Source: CAVVYW01 sp963752605 | Lineage (GTDB): Bacteria; Actinomycetota; Thermoleophilia; Solirubrobacterales; 70-9 | DNA: 64,000 nucleotides | Assembly: GCA_963752605.1 (NCBI GenBank) | Contig: CAVVYW010000005.1 | Location: 868,001-932,000, forward strand | Direction: 5' to 3' | Part shown: piece by piece, positions 8,264 to 17,107 of the stretch | Layout of the letters: every line of letters starts with the position of its first letter | Position numbering within the stretch: the first letter of the stretch is position 1 | Notes under the pieces: model-generated | Database searches by the model: none | What the model saw: only the letters and a program-made list of their open reading frames with translations | What the model was told of the DNA's origin: nothing | Translations under genes and position numbers: made by a program

Positions 8264-9040
8264 CTAGTTCCCCTGGCGCATCGGAGGCGCTTCGCCGGCC
8301 GGCGGAGCGGGACCGCGCGGTGCCACCTTGTCGGCGACCTCAGCGGCGGGACCGCTCGCGGGCTCGATCACGAACTTGTAGACCGCGGCGGCCAGGGCGG
8401 CGCCGACGAGCGGGCCAACGATGTAGACCCAGGCGTCGGCGAACTCGTTGCCCACAAGTGCGGGGCCGAACCAGCGCGCCGGGTTGAAGGAACCGCCCGT
8501 GAGCGGTCCGAGGACCATCACCAGGAAGCCAAGGGCGGAACCGATGGCCAGGGCGGCCCAGCGCCGGACCTCGGGGTTGAGCGCCATTGCAAGCACCGTG
8601 AGCACGAGGATGAACGTGCCGATGCCCTCCACCATCGCGCCCTGACTGGCCTTGCCGAGGAGATCGCTGACCTGGGGCGTTCCGTAGTCGGAGGCCTTGC
8701 CCTCGTCGAGCAGGAAGGCCTTGGTCAGCAGCGCCCCCAGGACGCCGCCGGAGAGCTGGGCGAGGATGTAGACCAGCCCGTCGATCGGGTCGATCCGCCG
8801 CAGCGCGATGAAGGCCGCGGTGACGGCGGGGTTGAAGTGACCGCCACTGGCGACGCCGATGCTCGCGATCAGCACGAAGAGGACGAAGGCGTGCGTCAGG
8901 CCGACGACCGCGAAGTCGGACCCGAACTGGGCATTCTGGCCCGAGGCCACGTAGAGCACGACGACACTGGTGACGAAGAAGACCAGGAACAGCGTGCCGA
9001 GCAGCTCTCCGATGTAGGCAGCGAGACCTCGATCTTGCAC
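8264..9040 (-). CDS. Aquaporin / MIP-family channel
   Basis: This is an integral membrane channel for water or small neutral solutes. The two half-helix signatures are present: HFNPAVTAAF after helix 2 and SFNPARWFGPAL after helix 5, with six hydrophobic segments and an internal two-fold layout. The GTG at 9040 (VQDRGLAAYIGELLG) is preferred because GAGGAGG lies 10 nt upstream; a GTG at 9073 would add 11 residues but lacks such a site. The C-terminal 30 residues are Pro/Ala-rich and polar. Water versus glycerol selectivity cannot be assigned securely. It stands alone, with no glycerol genes nearby. Confidence 0.9.
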   Translation of the reverse strand: MQDRGLAAYIGELLGTLFLVFFVTSVVVLYVASGQNAQFGSDFAVVGLTHAFVLFVLIASIGVASGGHFNPAVTAAFIALRRIDPIDGLVYILAQLSGGVLGALLTKAFLLDEGKASDYGTPQVSDLLGKASQGAMVEGIGTFILVLTVLAMALNPEVRRWAALAIGSALGFLVMVLGPLTGGSFNPARWFGPALVGNEFADAWVYIVGPLVGAALAAAVYKFVIEPASGPAAEVADKVAPRGPAPPAGEAPPMRQGN

Positions 9041-9170
9041 TGGGAAGCGACCTCCTCGTTGGTATTTGCCCACCTGCTGTGAAGCGCGCGCAGTCTAACC
9101 AGATTTCGCCGAGTGGATCGGTCTGGTGCCCGAGACTTTTATCGAGCGCTTAGAGATAGGGTGCGCGCGA

Positions 9171-10190
9171 ATGAGACGGGTCGCCGCGCTGCTGGCGGCC
9201 GCCCTCGCCGCCGCCGGCTTCGCCGGGTGCGGAGAGGACGGCGCTGAACCGGGCGCGCCAGAGGGCGCGGCCGAGCCGAGCCCCGCGACCCTCATTCTGG
9301 ACTTCCAGCCGAACGCGGTCCACACCGGCATCTACGCCGCGAGTGAGAGGGGCTACTTCGCGGACCGGGGGGTCGATGTCGAGATCCGCGAGCCCTCCGA
9401 CACCGCCGACGGCGCCAAGCTGCTGAAAGCCGGCAGCGCCGACGTGGCGGTGATGGACATCAACGACTACGGGATCGCCCGGGCCGAGGGGCTCGACCTG
9501 GTCGCAGTCGCGGCGATCGTCCAGCGCCCACTGGCCGCAGTGATCGCCGCGGACCCGAGCCACATTCAGCGGCCACGTGACCTGGAGGGCGGGACCGTCG
9601 GGGTCACCGGGGTGCCATCAGACGACGCCGTGCTCGACACGATCCTCGCCGCCGACAGCGCCGAGCCCGGCTCGGTGAAGCGGATCACGATCGGCTTCAA
9701 CGCGGTGCAGGCTCTGGCCGCCGGGAAGATCGACGCCGCGACCTCCTTCTGGAACGCTGAGGGTGTGCAGCTGCGCCATCTCGGCGTCCCGACGAAGGAG
9801 TTTCGCGTCGACGAGTACGGATCGCCGCGATATCCGGAGCTGCTGTTGGTGATCGACGGCCGGACGCTGACCGATTCCGACGAGAGTGAAACCGCCTGTG
9901 CGGTTGTCGATGGGCTCGCGCGCGGGTATGACGACCTTTCCGACGACCCGGCGGATGCTCTGGAGGCGCTGACCGCAGCGGTCCCGGACCTCGATCCGGC
10001 CGTCCAGGAGGCGCAGCTCGCGGAGCTGACGGGCGGCGGGGCCTTCTCCGCGGGGGCGAAGAAGCGGCCGAGCTCGCTGCTCCAGTTCGGCGCGATCGAG
10101 GAGTGGGCCGCCTGGGCGGAGGACCGCGGGATCGTCAGCGGCTATCGGCCCCCGAAGCGGCCCCTAATCTGCAAGAAGCCGAGCGGCTAG
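9171..10190 (+). CDS. NMT1/THI5-like ABC-type substrate-binding lipoprotein
   Basis: This is a 339-residue extracytoplasmic binding protein. The N-terminus is a lipoprotein signal peptide with lipobox GFAGC, giving lipidated Cys20. The mature part has the NMT1/SsuA fold signatures LDFQPNAVHTGIYAASERGYF and VDVEIREPSDTADGAKLLKAGSADVAVMD. These resemble pyrimidine-precursor (thiamine) or sulfonate binding proteins. No permease or ATPase gene is adjacent, so it is an orphan component. The ATG at 9171 is chosen over earlier in-frame codons because it starts the signal peptide. The 3' end overlaps the convergent gene at 10164 by 27 bp. The ligand is unknown. Confidence 0.85.
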   Translation: MRRVAALLAAALAAAGFAGCGEDGAEPGAPEGAAEPSPATLILDFQPNAVHTGIYAASERGYFADRGVDVEIREPSDTADGAKLLKAGSADVAVMDINDYGIARAEGLDLVAVAAIVQRPLAAVIAADPSHIQRPRDLEGGTVGVTGVPSDDAVLDTILAADSAEPGSVKRITIGFNAVQALAAGKIDAATSFWNAEGVQLRHLGVPTKEFRVDEYGSPRYPELLLVIDGRTLTDSDESETACAVVDGLARGYDDLSDDPADALEALTAAVPDLDPAVQEAQLAELTGGGAFSAGAKKRPSSLLQFGAIEEWAAWAEDRGIVSGYRPPKRPLICKKPSG

Positions 10191-10484
10191 CTCCGGCAGC
10201 TCGCGGACCATCCGGGAGCGCGGCACGGCGAGGTCGAGGCCGGCCGCATCGGCCCGCTCCTTGGTGGCGGTGTCGGTGTGCCGGTAGAAGCCGAGCACCG
10301 GCTGCTCCAGGGAGCCGAGGCGCTCGGGCTCGACCGAGTCCAGATCGGCGATGACCAGGTCGATGCCGTCGAGGCGGTCGGGAAGCGATCCGCTCTGCTC
10401 GACCTCATGACCCGCCGTGTCCAGCGCCGTCGTGACGCGGCTCGCCAGCATCAGGTCGGCGCCGATGACGGCGACCCGGGGCAC
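10164..10484 (-). CDS. Degenerate receiver-like protein
   Basis: This 106-residue soluble protein begins PRVAVIGADLMLASRVTTAL, the first strand and helix of a response-regulator receiver fold, followed by DLVIADLDSVEPERLG and VLGFYRHTDTATKERADAAG. The latter matches the layout of the phospho-acceptor and switch regions. The canonical acidic pair after strand 1 is replaced (IGADLML), so phosphorylation is doubtful. The GTG at 10484 overlaps the upstream stop (TAGTG), so translation is coupled to the upstream gene. No output domain and no histidine kinase are adjacent. A divergent receiver or an unrelated Rossmann-like domain are both possible. Confidence 0.65.
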   Translation of the reverse strand: MPRVAVIGADLMLASRVTTALDTAGHEVEQSGSLPDRLDGIDLVIADLDSVEPERLGSLEQPVLGFYRHTDTATKERADAAGLDLAVPRSRMVRELPELAARLLAD

Positions 10485-10852
10485 TAGAGGCTGCGGCGCC
10501 GCCGGAACTCGCGGCGAACGCTCTCCGGCCGTCCCCACATCTGGACGACCTCCGCCCGGCCCTCCTTGGCGTCGCGAACCCGCATCTCGCCCCGGATCCC
10601 CTCTCGGTCGAGCTTGGCGAGGATGCCCCTGACGGTCTCGGGCGCCGCCGCATGGCCGAAGCGATGGGCAACGTTGATCCGCCAGTGCCAGTCGGCCTTC
10701 GAATATGGCTGCGCGTTCACCTGCGAGAGCAGCACGGCGCCGTCCACGTAGCGTCCCTCGTCGGCTATCCGGAGGTCGAGCTCGAGGTCGGTCCAGTCGT
10801 CGGGCAGCGCCTCGACGATCTCCGAAAACGCATCAGTGAGCGGCTTGTCCAT
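10484..10852 (-). CDS. Conserved-looking hypothetical protein coupled to the receiver-like gene
   Basis: The 122-residue soluble product is not recognised. It starts at ATG 10850-10852 (MDKPLTDAFSEIVEALPDDW); a longer frame up to 11113 runs through the GGDEF gene and is rejected. The composition is mixed alpha/beta and strongly charged. The C-terminus is basic (RREFRRRRSL). The stop overlaps the start of the receiver-like gene, so the two are probably one unit. It is divergent from the GGDEF-EAL gene (88-bp gap), which could suggest shared signalling regulation, but this is inference only. Confidence 0.6.
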   Translation of the reverse strand: MDKPLTDAFSEIVEALPDDWTDLELDLRIADEGRYVDGAVLLSQVNAQPYSKADWHWRINVAHRFGHAAAPETVRGILAKLDREGIRGEMRVRDAKEGRAEVVQMWGRPESVRREFRRRRSL

Positions 10853-10940
10853 TCGTCCAGTCAGCGTATTTGCAAAAGCAGGTATGTGATGCGGGGGACC
10901 CTCGGCCGATGCTACTCCCACGCCTGGAAGGCCCCTGCCT

Positions 10941-12956
10941 GTGACCCCAACCTCGAAGTCAACCTCACGCCGCAGCCGCCGTCGCCGGAACCCCCTGGTC
11001 CCGGCGGCCCTCCTGCTCACCGTCATGTGGAGCGGCGTCCTGGTCCTCTCGGTTGCGCTCGAGAGCAGGGAGCTGGTTGCGCTCGGCGCCGGTGGGCTGC
11101 TGCTGAGCGCCATCGCGATCGGGCTTCTGCACCGCCATCAGGAGCACCTGCGCAGGCTTGCCGAGACCGACGCGCTGACGGGGCTGACGAACCACGGCGG
11201 GTTCCATGGGGCGCTCAGTGAAGCCGTGCAGGACGCGCGCCAGCATCACCATGAGGTCTCGCTGGTGGCGCTGGACCTGGACGACTTCAAGGCGGTCAAC
11301 GACAACCACGGCCATCCCTACGGCGACGAGATCCTGAAGAAGGTCGCCTCCGCCCTGCGCGACGGGACCCGGGACAGCGATCTGATCGCACGAATCGGCG
11401 GAGAGGAGTTCGCCGTGATCCTCCCCAAGACCCCCTCCTCCGCGGCCTTCGAGATCGCCGAGCGGATCAGGAGCAGGATCGAGGAGCAGGCCGAGACCAG
11501 GGACGGCGCGGTCTGGGCTTCCGCGGGGATCGCGACCTTCCCGACCGATGCTCCCGACCCCGCCACCCTCTACGAGCTCGCCGATGGGGCCCTCTACTGG
11601 GCGAAGCGCGCGGGGAAGCGGCGTACGAAGCACTACGACCCCGAGCACGTGCCGCGCGACTACACCGAGAAGCAGCGCGCCGAGGTGCGCCGCATCCTGG
11701 CGGACAAGGACCTGATCGAGATCCACTTCCAGCCGGTCGTGGCGCTCGCCACCGGCCAGACCGTCGGCTACGAGGCACTCGCGCGTTTCAAGGCCGAGCC
11801 GAGCCGTGAGCCGAAGGCGTGGTTCTCGCAGGCCGCCGGCTGCGGGCTGGGGCCTGCGCTCGAAGCGGAGGCGGTGAAGGCAGCGCTGGAGCCCCTCGGC
11901 CGCCCGCCGGGAGCCCACCTCGCCCTGAACGTGAGCCCCATCGCCCTCACCTCGCATCATGTCCAGGAGGTCCTGCCCGCCGATCTCACCGACCTGGTCA
12001 TCGAGATCACCGAGCATGAGGCGATCGAGGACGACACCAGCCTCACTCGCGCCATCGACGACGCGCGGGACCGCGGCGCCCTGATCGCGATCGACGACGC
12101 CGGCGCGGGCTATTCGGGCTTGAAGCAGCTCGCAAAGGTGAAGCCGGACATCGTCAAGCTGGACCGGAATCTCATTCGCGAGATCCACACCGATCCGGCC
12201 AGGCTGGCGCTGATCGAGTCGTTCGTCCGCTTCTCGAACCGGATCGGGGCCACGGTCTGCGCCGAGGGGATCGAGAGCCTCGACGAGCTCGCGGCACTCG
12301 CCGACCTCGACGTCCAGTGGGGTCAGGGGTTCGTCATCGCCCGGCCCGCGGCGGAGTGGCCGACCGTCTCGTCCGAGGCGGCCGACGTGTGCCGCGCCGG
12401 GCTCGACGCCGCGCTCCGCGACAGCTCAGGCTCGCGGCCGCCCGTCGCGGCTCCCGGTGATCGCGGCCTCGAGCACCTCAGCACGAGGGTGGCCGGCGCG
12501 CGGACCCGGCAGGACCTCGAGCTCGCGCTCGGGCTGATCGCCCGCGAGCTGCACGCGGGCGAGGTCTCCCTCTCGCAGTGGCATCCCGACGAGGACGTGC
12601 TCGAGAGCCTGGCCCGAAGCCGCGCGGACGCCGAGACGACGCGCCTCAACACCGCCGAGTTTCCACTCATCTCCCGCGTTCTCGACCGCCAGGAGGCGGT
12701 TCAGGTGCTGGTCAGCGACCCGCACAGCGATCCGCAGCAGGTCCAGCTCATGCTCGAGCTGGGCCACAGCTCGCTGCTGATGGTGCCGGTCGTGCACCGG
12801 GGCCAGAGCATCGGCGTGCTGGAGGCCTTCAGCGGCGCGGATCGGCCCTGGACCCGCGCCGAGATCAACCGGGCCCGGATCATCGCCAGCCAGTTCGGTG
12901 CGGTGATCGAGGCCCTCTACCTCGATCCGGGCGAGCTCAGCGGCGACCTGAGCTGA
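10941..12956 (+). CDS. Membrane-anchored GGDEF-EAL-GAF cyclic-di-GMP enzyme
   Basis: This 671-residue protein makes and/or breaks c-di-GMP. Two hydrophobic helices (about 18-40 and 46-62) anchor it. The GGDEF domain follows, with active-site GGEEF at 153-157 and an inhibitory I-site RDSD at 144-147, exactly five residues upstream. The EAL domain has EAL at 278-280 in GYEALARF and ends with a GQGFVIARP segment. A GAF-like domain occupies about 510-660 (LMVPVVHRGQSIGVLEAF). Both catalytic signatures look intact, so dual activity is possible. The GTG start has GGAAGG upstream. The stop overlaps the dtxR-type gene by 20 bp on the opposite strand. Confidence 0.92.
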   Translation: MTPTSKSTSRRSRRRRNPLVPAALLLTVMWSGVLVLSVALESRELVALGAGGLLLSAIAIGLLHRHQEHLRRLAETDALTGLTNHGGFHGALSEAVQDARQHHHEVSLVALDLDDFKAVNDNHGHPYGDEILKKVASALRDGTRDSDLIARIGGEEFAVILPKTPSSAAFEIAERIRSRIEEQAETRDGAVWASAGIATFPTDAPDPATLYELADGALYWAKRAGKRRTKHYDPEHVPRDYTEKQRAEVRRILADKDLIEIHFQPVVALATGQTVGYEALARFKAEPSREPKAWFSQAAGCGLGPALEAEAVKAALEPLGRPPGAHLALNVSPIALTSHHVQEVLPADLTDLVIEITEHEAIEDDTSLTRAIDDARDRGALIAIDDAGAGYSGLKQLAKVKPDIVKLDRNLIREIHTDPARLALIESFVRFSNRIGATVCAEGIESLDELAALADLDVQWGQGFVIARPAAEWPTVSSEAADVCRAGLDAALRDSSGSRPPVAAPGDRGLEHLSTRVAGARTRQDLELALGLIARELHAGEVSLSQWHPDEDVLESLARSRADAETTRLNTAEFPLISRVLDRQEAVQVLVSDPHSDPQQVQLMLELGHSSLLMVPVVHRGQSIGVLEAFSGADRPWTRAEINRARIIASQFGAVIEALYLDPGELSGDLS

Positions 12957-13656
12957 CCCGCATCGCTCGAGCCAGCGGAAGGCCGAGCGCGTGCTGATCG
13001 TCCTCGGTCCGGACGGAGATCGGACCCTCGAACGGCTCCCTGCCGGTCACCCGAAGGGCGGCACCGGGCCGAATGCCGCGTGAGTCGAGGTAGCGGAGCA
13101 TCTCGGGATCGCTGTCGGAGACCCGCTCGAAGACGGCATCCACCCCGGTCTCGAGCTCCTCGAGGCTGATCGTCTCGTCGGCCGCGACGGCGAGCTCCCG
13201 GTCCGGGATCGGGTCTCCGTGGGGATCGCGCACGGGCTCGCCGAGCTTCTCGGCGATCAGCTCCTCGAGCTCCTCGGAGATGTGGTGCTCGAGCACCTCG
13301 GCCTCCTCGTGGACCCGATCCCACGGCATGCCGAGGACCTCGGCGAGGAAGAGCTCGATCAGCCGGTGGTGGCGAATCACCTCCAGGGCCACCCGCTCGC
13401 CCTCGCTGGTCAGCCGCGCCCCGCGGTACGGCTCGTACGAGATAAGTCCCTCGTCGGCCAGCCGCCGCAGCATCCCGGAGGCGGAGGCCGGGGCCACACC
13501 CAGTCGCTCGGCGACCGCGCTCGTGCCGACGGCCCCCTCACCGCGTCCCTGGAGCTCGTAGATCGCCTTCGCGTAGTTCTCGAACCCCTCGAGGGTCCGC
13601 CTGCCGGGGTGAGCGTTGTGGGCTCGCTCGGGAGCCCCTTTCTCGCGGATCGTCAT
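12937..13656 (-). CDS. DtxR/MntR/IdeR-family metal-dependent repressor
   Basis: This is a 239-residue cytoplasmic regulator. The N-terminal winged helix (ENYAKAIYELQGRGEGAVGT, then SASGMLRRLADEGLISYEPY) is followed by the metal-binding dimerisation helix region (HHRLIELFLAEVLGMPWDRVHEEAEVLEHH, given here as HHRLIELFL and EEAEVLEHHIS). A C-terminal FeoA/SH3-like domain ends at LGLPLARAMRV. His/Glu metal ligands are present, but Fe versus Mn cannot be decided. Its ATG overlaps the ZIP transporter stop by the ATGA tetranucleotide, so it is the third gene of a coupled multicopper oxidase-ZIP-regulator operon and probably controls it. Confidence 0.9.
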   Translation of the reverse strand: MTIREKGAPERAHNAHPGRRTLEGFENYAKAIYELQGRGEGAVGTSAVAERLGVAPASASGMLRRLADEGLISYEPYRGARLTSEGERVALEVIRHHRLIELFLAEVLGMPWDRVHEEAEVLEHHISEELEELIAEKLGEPVRDPHGDPIPDRELAVAADETISLEELETGVDAVFERVSDSDPEMLRYLDSRGIRPGAALRVTGREPFEGPISVRTEDDQHALGLPLARAMRVSSGRR

Positions 13657-14864
13657 CAGATCGACACCAGCAGGCCGGTCAGGTAGAGGGCGGCGGCTCC
13701 GGCGATGATCCCGGCGATGCTCAGCGGGTGAAGCGCGTTGCCCTTGCGATCCCGGATGGACGGGACGAGCTGGACGATCACCTGCACGATCGCGCCGACG
13801 CCGACGCCGATCAGGAACGTCGCCAGCTCCTGGTTGTAGGCGGCCGCTCCGATCACGGCTCCGAGGATCGCCGGCGCGCCCGCGATCAGGCCGAGCGCGA
13901 TCAGGCGCCGGAGCGGCGTCTTCCTCTCGCGGGCCAGCGGAGCGACGATCGCCAGGCCCTCGGTGGTGTTGTGGATCGCGAAGCCGATCACGAGGAAGGC
14001 GCCGAGCGCGAGGGAGCCGATCGCGTACGCGGACCCGATCGCGAGCCCCTCGCCGAGGTTGTGGAGCCCGATCCCGATCGCGACCATCAGGGAGAGGCGG
14101 AAGCCCCCCTTGCCCGCTCGCCTCTGCTTCGCCGTCCCGGCGCTGATCCGCCGGTCCACGGCCGTCAGCGCGAGATAGGCCAGGGCGGCCCCGAGGAAGA
14201 GGAGCTCCACCCCGCCGAAGGCGCCGCCGGACTCCTGGCCGATCTCAGTCCCCTCGAGATAGCCGTCGAGAGCCAGGAAGGCGAGCAGCCCGATCGTGAT
14301 CGCCATGAACAGCTGGATCCAGCTGTTCGGCACCCTGCGAAGCAATGGCATGAACAGCAGGCCGAGCATGACCGGGATCACGCCGACGTAGGTGCCGAGC
14401 AGCGTCATCAGCCCGAAGAAGCCCGCATCGGCCTCCGGCGTCTCGACCGCGACGTCGATCTCGTGCTCGATCGTCGCGCCGGTCGAGGTGAGCATCGAGA
14501 TGGCGTACGGCGATCCCTCCTGCCACGGGTAGTTCAGCGTCAGGACCTGGCGGTCGAGACGCCCGATCGCCCCATCCGGCTCCGCTGAGTAGTCGACGAA
14601 GGCATCCGCGACCGAGACCTGGGAGACCTGAACGTCGTCGGGTCCCGAGTTGCGAATGGTGAGCTCGATCTCTCCCGGGCGCAGCACGGTCCGCTCGACC
14701 GCGAGCTCCTCCACCGGCGGGCCCCGGCGCTCGTCCACGCCAGGGGCGCCGAGCAGCGCGAAGGCGGCGAGGGCCGCGGCGATCAGGCCCAGCGGCACGG
14801 CCGCCAGCGCCCAGATGGGCAGGTTCGCGACCGGTCCCCGCAGTGCTTTGCCCGCTGCCTCCAT
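13656..14864 (-). CDS. ZIP-family metal transporter with an extra N-terminal extracytoplasmic domain
   Basis: This is a 402-residue divalent metal transporter. The C-terminal 260 residues form the ZIP bundle, with the metal-binding helices IGIGLHNLGEGLAIG and GFAIHNTTEGLAI (His-x3-Glu type ligands in helices IV and V). Before them lies one signal-anchor helix (about 16-42) and a soluble segment of about 110 residues (RTVLRPGEIELTIRNSGPDD, later QVLTLNYPWQEGSPYAI) resembling an Ig-like or cupredoxin-like beta domain. Ordinary ZIPs lack this. ATGA overlaps exist at both ends: start with the oxidase stop, stop with the regulator start. Import of Fe, Mn or Zn is likely. Confidence 0.88.
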   Translation of the reverse strand: MEAAGKALRGPVANLPIWALAAVPLGLIAAALAAFALLGAPGVDERRGPPVEELAVERTVLRPGEIELTIRNSGPDDVQVSQVSVADAFVDYSAEPDGAIGRLDRQVLTLNYPWQEGSPYAISMLTSTGATIEHEIDVAVETPEADAGFFGLMTLLGTYVGVIPVMLGLLFMPLLRRVPNSWIQLFMAITIGLLAFLALDGYLEGTEIGQESGGAFGGVELLFLGAALAYLALTAVDRRISAGTAKQRRAGKGGFRLSLMVAIGIGLHNLGEGLAIGSAYAIGSLALGAFLVIGFAIHNTTEGLAIVAPLARERKTPLRRLIALGLIAGAPAILGAVIGAAAYNQELATFLIGVGVGAIVQVIVQLVPSIRDRKGNALHPLSIAGIIAGAAALYLTGLLVSI

Positions 14865-15997
14865 CAGGCGTGCCCCTTCTCGACCGCCGCGGGATCGTGG
14901 AAGGCGGTCGGCTGGCGTCTCCTCTCAGCGGGGCCGCCGACGCGGAAGAACCCCATCCAGCCCAGCTCCGCGAACTCGCTCTTGTGCGCGTGAAACATGA
15001 AGTCGCCCGCGTGGGGGAACTCCATCTCGAGAATGCCCCGCTGCCCCTGCCCCTGCATGACCGTGTCCGTGAACTCGGCCGCGGTGAGCGAGGTCCCCGT
15101 CGGGTAGTAGTCGAAGAAGTTGGCGTGGATGTGGAACGAGTTGATCGGGTCGAACTCGAGGATGTTCACCAGGTAGATGCGCACCGGTGAGGACTGCGCG
15201 ACGGCGATCGGCTCGTTCACGTAGTGGAAGGCGACGGTGTTGACGGCGTAGACCTGGTTGCCCTCCGCGTCGAAGTTGGTGTTGAACCCGTTCATCATCA
15301 TCATCAGCTCGTCGGCGTCGGAGCGGCCGTCGCGGGGGTCGACGATGAACGCGCCGTAGAGCCCGCGCGCGATGTGCTCCGCCAGGGGCCCGGCGTGGCA
15401 GTGGTAGTGATGGAGCCCGAAGGGCTCGGCGTCGAACTCGTAGGTGGTCTTGCCGCCCTTTCCGATCAGGCCGGCCCCGAGGCCGGGGATCCCGTCCATC
15501 TCGGCGGGGTGGATTCCGTGGAAGTGGATCGTGTGAGGATGCTCGGACGCGTTGAAGAAGTTGATCCGCAGGCGCTCCCCCTCCCGGCAGCGCAGCGTCG
15601 GCCCGGGCGCGCGCCCGTTGTAGACCCAGGCGGGGTACTTGACGCCGGGGGCAACCTCGATCTCCTTGTCGGCGGCGACCAGGTTCCACTCGCGGAGGAC
15701 GCGGCCGCTGGCGAGCCGCCGCGTCTTCCCCCAGTCGAAGTCGCGGAGGATCTCGGTGGGGTTGAATCCGTTCGCCGCGTGATCCACCGTGGCTCCTGTC
15801 TGGAAGGTCGGGCCGGCGTTGCCGCCATGCGGGGCGGCCCCGTGCGCACCTCCGCCGTGCCCCTCCGAGGCGCTGGCGCCCTCGATCGCGTCGTGGACCC
15901 CCTGGTGAGGAACCAGCTGGTGGAGCGCGGGCAGCGCGGCTCCGGCCGCCCCGCCGACCAGCAGCTTTCGCCTGCTCAGCTTCGCCTTCTCCATCAC
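14864..15997 (-). CDS. Exported multicopper oxidase
   Basis: This 377-residue protein has an SRRKLLVGG twin-arginine-type signal at its N-terminus, so export in folded form is likely. A His-rich Gly segment follows (HGGGAHGAAPHGG). Copper-binding blocks are HTIHFHGIH, HHYHCHAGPLAEHIARGLYG, FHIHANFF and FMFHAHKSEFAELGWMGFF, which supply type 1 and trinuclear-site ligands in a two-domain-like layout. It probably oxidises a metal (Fe/Mn/Cu) or small organic substrate outside the cell. GTG 15997 or ATG 15994 could start translation. Being first in a coupled operon with ZIP and DtxR genes suggests metal oxidation linked to uptake. Confidence 0.88.
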   Translation of the reverse strand: MMEKAKLSRRKLLVGGAAGAALPALHQLVPHQGVHDAIEGASASEGHGGGAHGAAPHGGNAGPTFQTGATVDHAANGFNPTEILRDFDWGKTRRLASGRVLREWNLVAADKEIEVAPGVKYPAWVYNGRAPGPTLRCREGERLRINFFNASEHPHTIHFHGIHPAEMDGIPGLGAGLIGKGGKTTYEFDAEPFGLHHYHCHAGPLAEHIARGLYGAFIVDPRDGRSDADELMMMMNGFNTNFDAEGNQVYAVNTVAFHYVNEPIAVAQSSPVRIYLVNILEFDPINSFHIHANFFDYYPTGTSLTAAEFTDTVMQGQGQRGILEMEFPHAGDFMFHAHKSEFAELGWMGFFRVGGPAERRRQPTAFHDPAAVEKGHA

Positions 15998-16103
15998 GCC
16001 GGGAATTGAAGCACAACCGAAACCTGGATTTAGTCCTGCCTAACTTCTCCGGTGCTGGGCCTCGCCCCACGGGCAGAGGGGGGCACCCGCCTAGAATCGA
16101 GTC

Positions 16104-17066
16104 GTGCCCCAGACCGCCGCCCAGATCGAGCTCGACGGCCAGTACCGCGCCCTCCGCGACGAGGCCGGCTACCTCGAGCGCCCGCGCGCCGCCGTGAAGG
16201 TGACCGGTGCCGAGGCGGCGGAGTACCTCCAGGGCCAGCTCACGAACGACATCGAGGGCCTGGATTCGGGCCAGGGCGCTTACGCGGCCCTGCTCGACCG
16301 GAAGGGCCATCTCAAGGCCGACATGCGGGTCCTGCGGCTGGACGCGGCGGACATCTGGATGGACCTCGAGCCGGAGCGCGCCCCGGACGTCCTGCGCCAC
16401 CTGCGGACCTACAGCGTCGGGCGCGAGCTGGAGATCGCGGACGTGAGCGACGAGTGGGCGGTCACCGCGGTGATCGGGCCGCGAGCGAGCGCGATCGCCG
16501 GGGTCGACGGGCTCGAACCCGAGCACGCCCAGCGCCGTCGCGAATGGGAGGGGGTCGAGCTCCTCGCCGTGGCCACCGACCAGGGTCTCGACCTGGTCAC
16601 GCGCAGCGGAGAGGCCACCGCGCTCCGCGAGCTGCTGCGGGCGGCTGGCGCGGTCGAGGTCAGCTCCGACGCGGCCGAGATCCTCCGCGTCGAGTCCGGC
16701 CGGCCGCGCTTCGGCCTCGACATGGGCGAGGAGCTGATGCCGGCGGAGGCGGGGATCGTCGAACGAGCCGTGGACTTCGAGAAGGGCTGCTACATCGGCC
16801 AGGAGCCCGTCGCGCGGCTTCACTACCGCGGCAAGCCGAATCGCCGCCTGTGCGGACTGCGGCTGAGCGCCCCGGCCGAGCACGGCGAGCCCCTGCGCCT
16901 GGGCGAGCGCGAGGTCGGCACGATCGGAACGTCGTGCATCTCCCCCGCCCTGGGCCCGATCGCCCTCGCTGTCTTGCGCCGCGAGGCGACCGAGGGCGAC
17001 ACCCTCGCCGTCGGCGACGGCGCCGTGACGGCGACGGTCACCGAGCTCCCCTTCACGCTCGACTAG
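16104..17066 (+). CDS. ygfZ: YgfZ/GcvT-type folate-binding protein
   Basis: This 320-residue cytoplasmic protein belongs to the aminomethyltransferase-like family that helps assemble or repair Fe-S enzymes in a folate-dependent way. The diagnostic motif KGCYIGQEPVARLHYRGKPNR lies near residue 228 and contains the conserved redox-active Cys. The N-terminus has KVTGAEAAEYLQGQLTNDI, typical of the family. The GTG at 16104 is the first good start after the divergent multicopper oxidase. Genes for Fe-S rich enzymes such as FbiC are in the wider region, but no direct operon partner is seen. Confidence 0.9.
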   Translation: MPQTAAQIELDGQYRALRDEAGYLERPRAAVKVTGAEAAEYLQGQLTNDIEGLDSGQGAYAALLDRKGHLKADMRVLRLDAADIWMDLEPERAPDVLRHLRTYSVGRELEIADVSDEWAVTAVIGPRASAIAGVDGLEPEHAQRRREWEGVELLAVATDQGLDLVTRSGEATALRELLRAAGAVEVSSDAAEILRVESGRPRFGLDMGEELMPAEAGIVERAVDFEKGCYIGQEPVARLHYRGKPNRRLCGLRLSAPAEHGEPLRLGEREVGTIGTSCISPALGPIALAVLRREATEGDTLAVGDGAVTATVTELPFTLD

Positions 17067-17107
17067 CCGGCGCTCGATTCCCTCGCTTCGGTTAGATTCT
17101 CCCCCGC

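Noticed and set aside
13728..14588. A long plus-strand open frame opposite the ZIP transporter
   Set aside because: It is an Arg/Asp/Glu-rich antisense shadow of a clear ZIP gene, typical of high-GC DNA.
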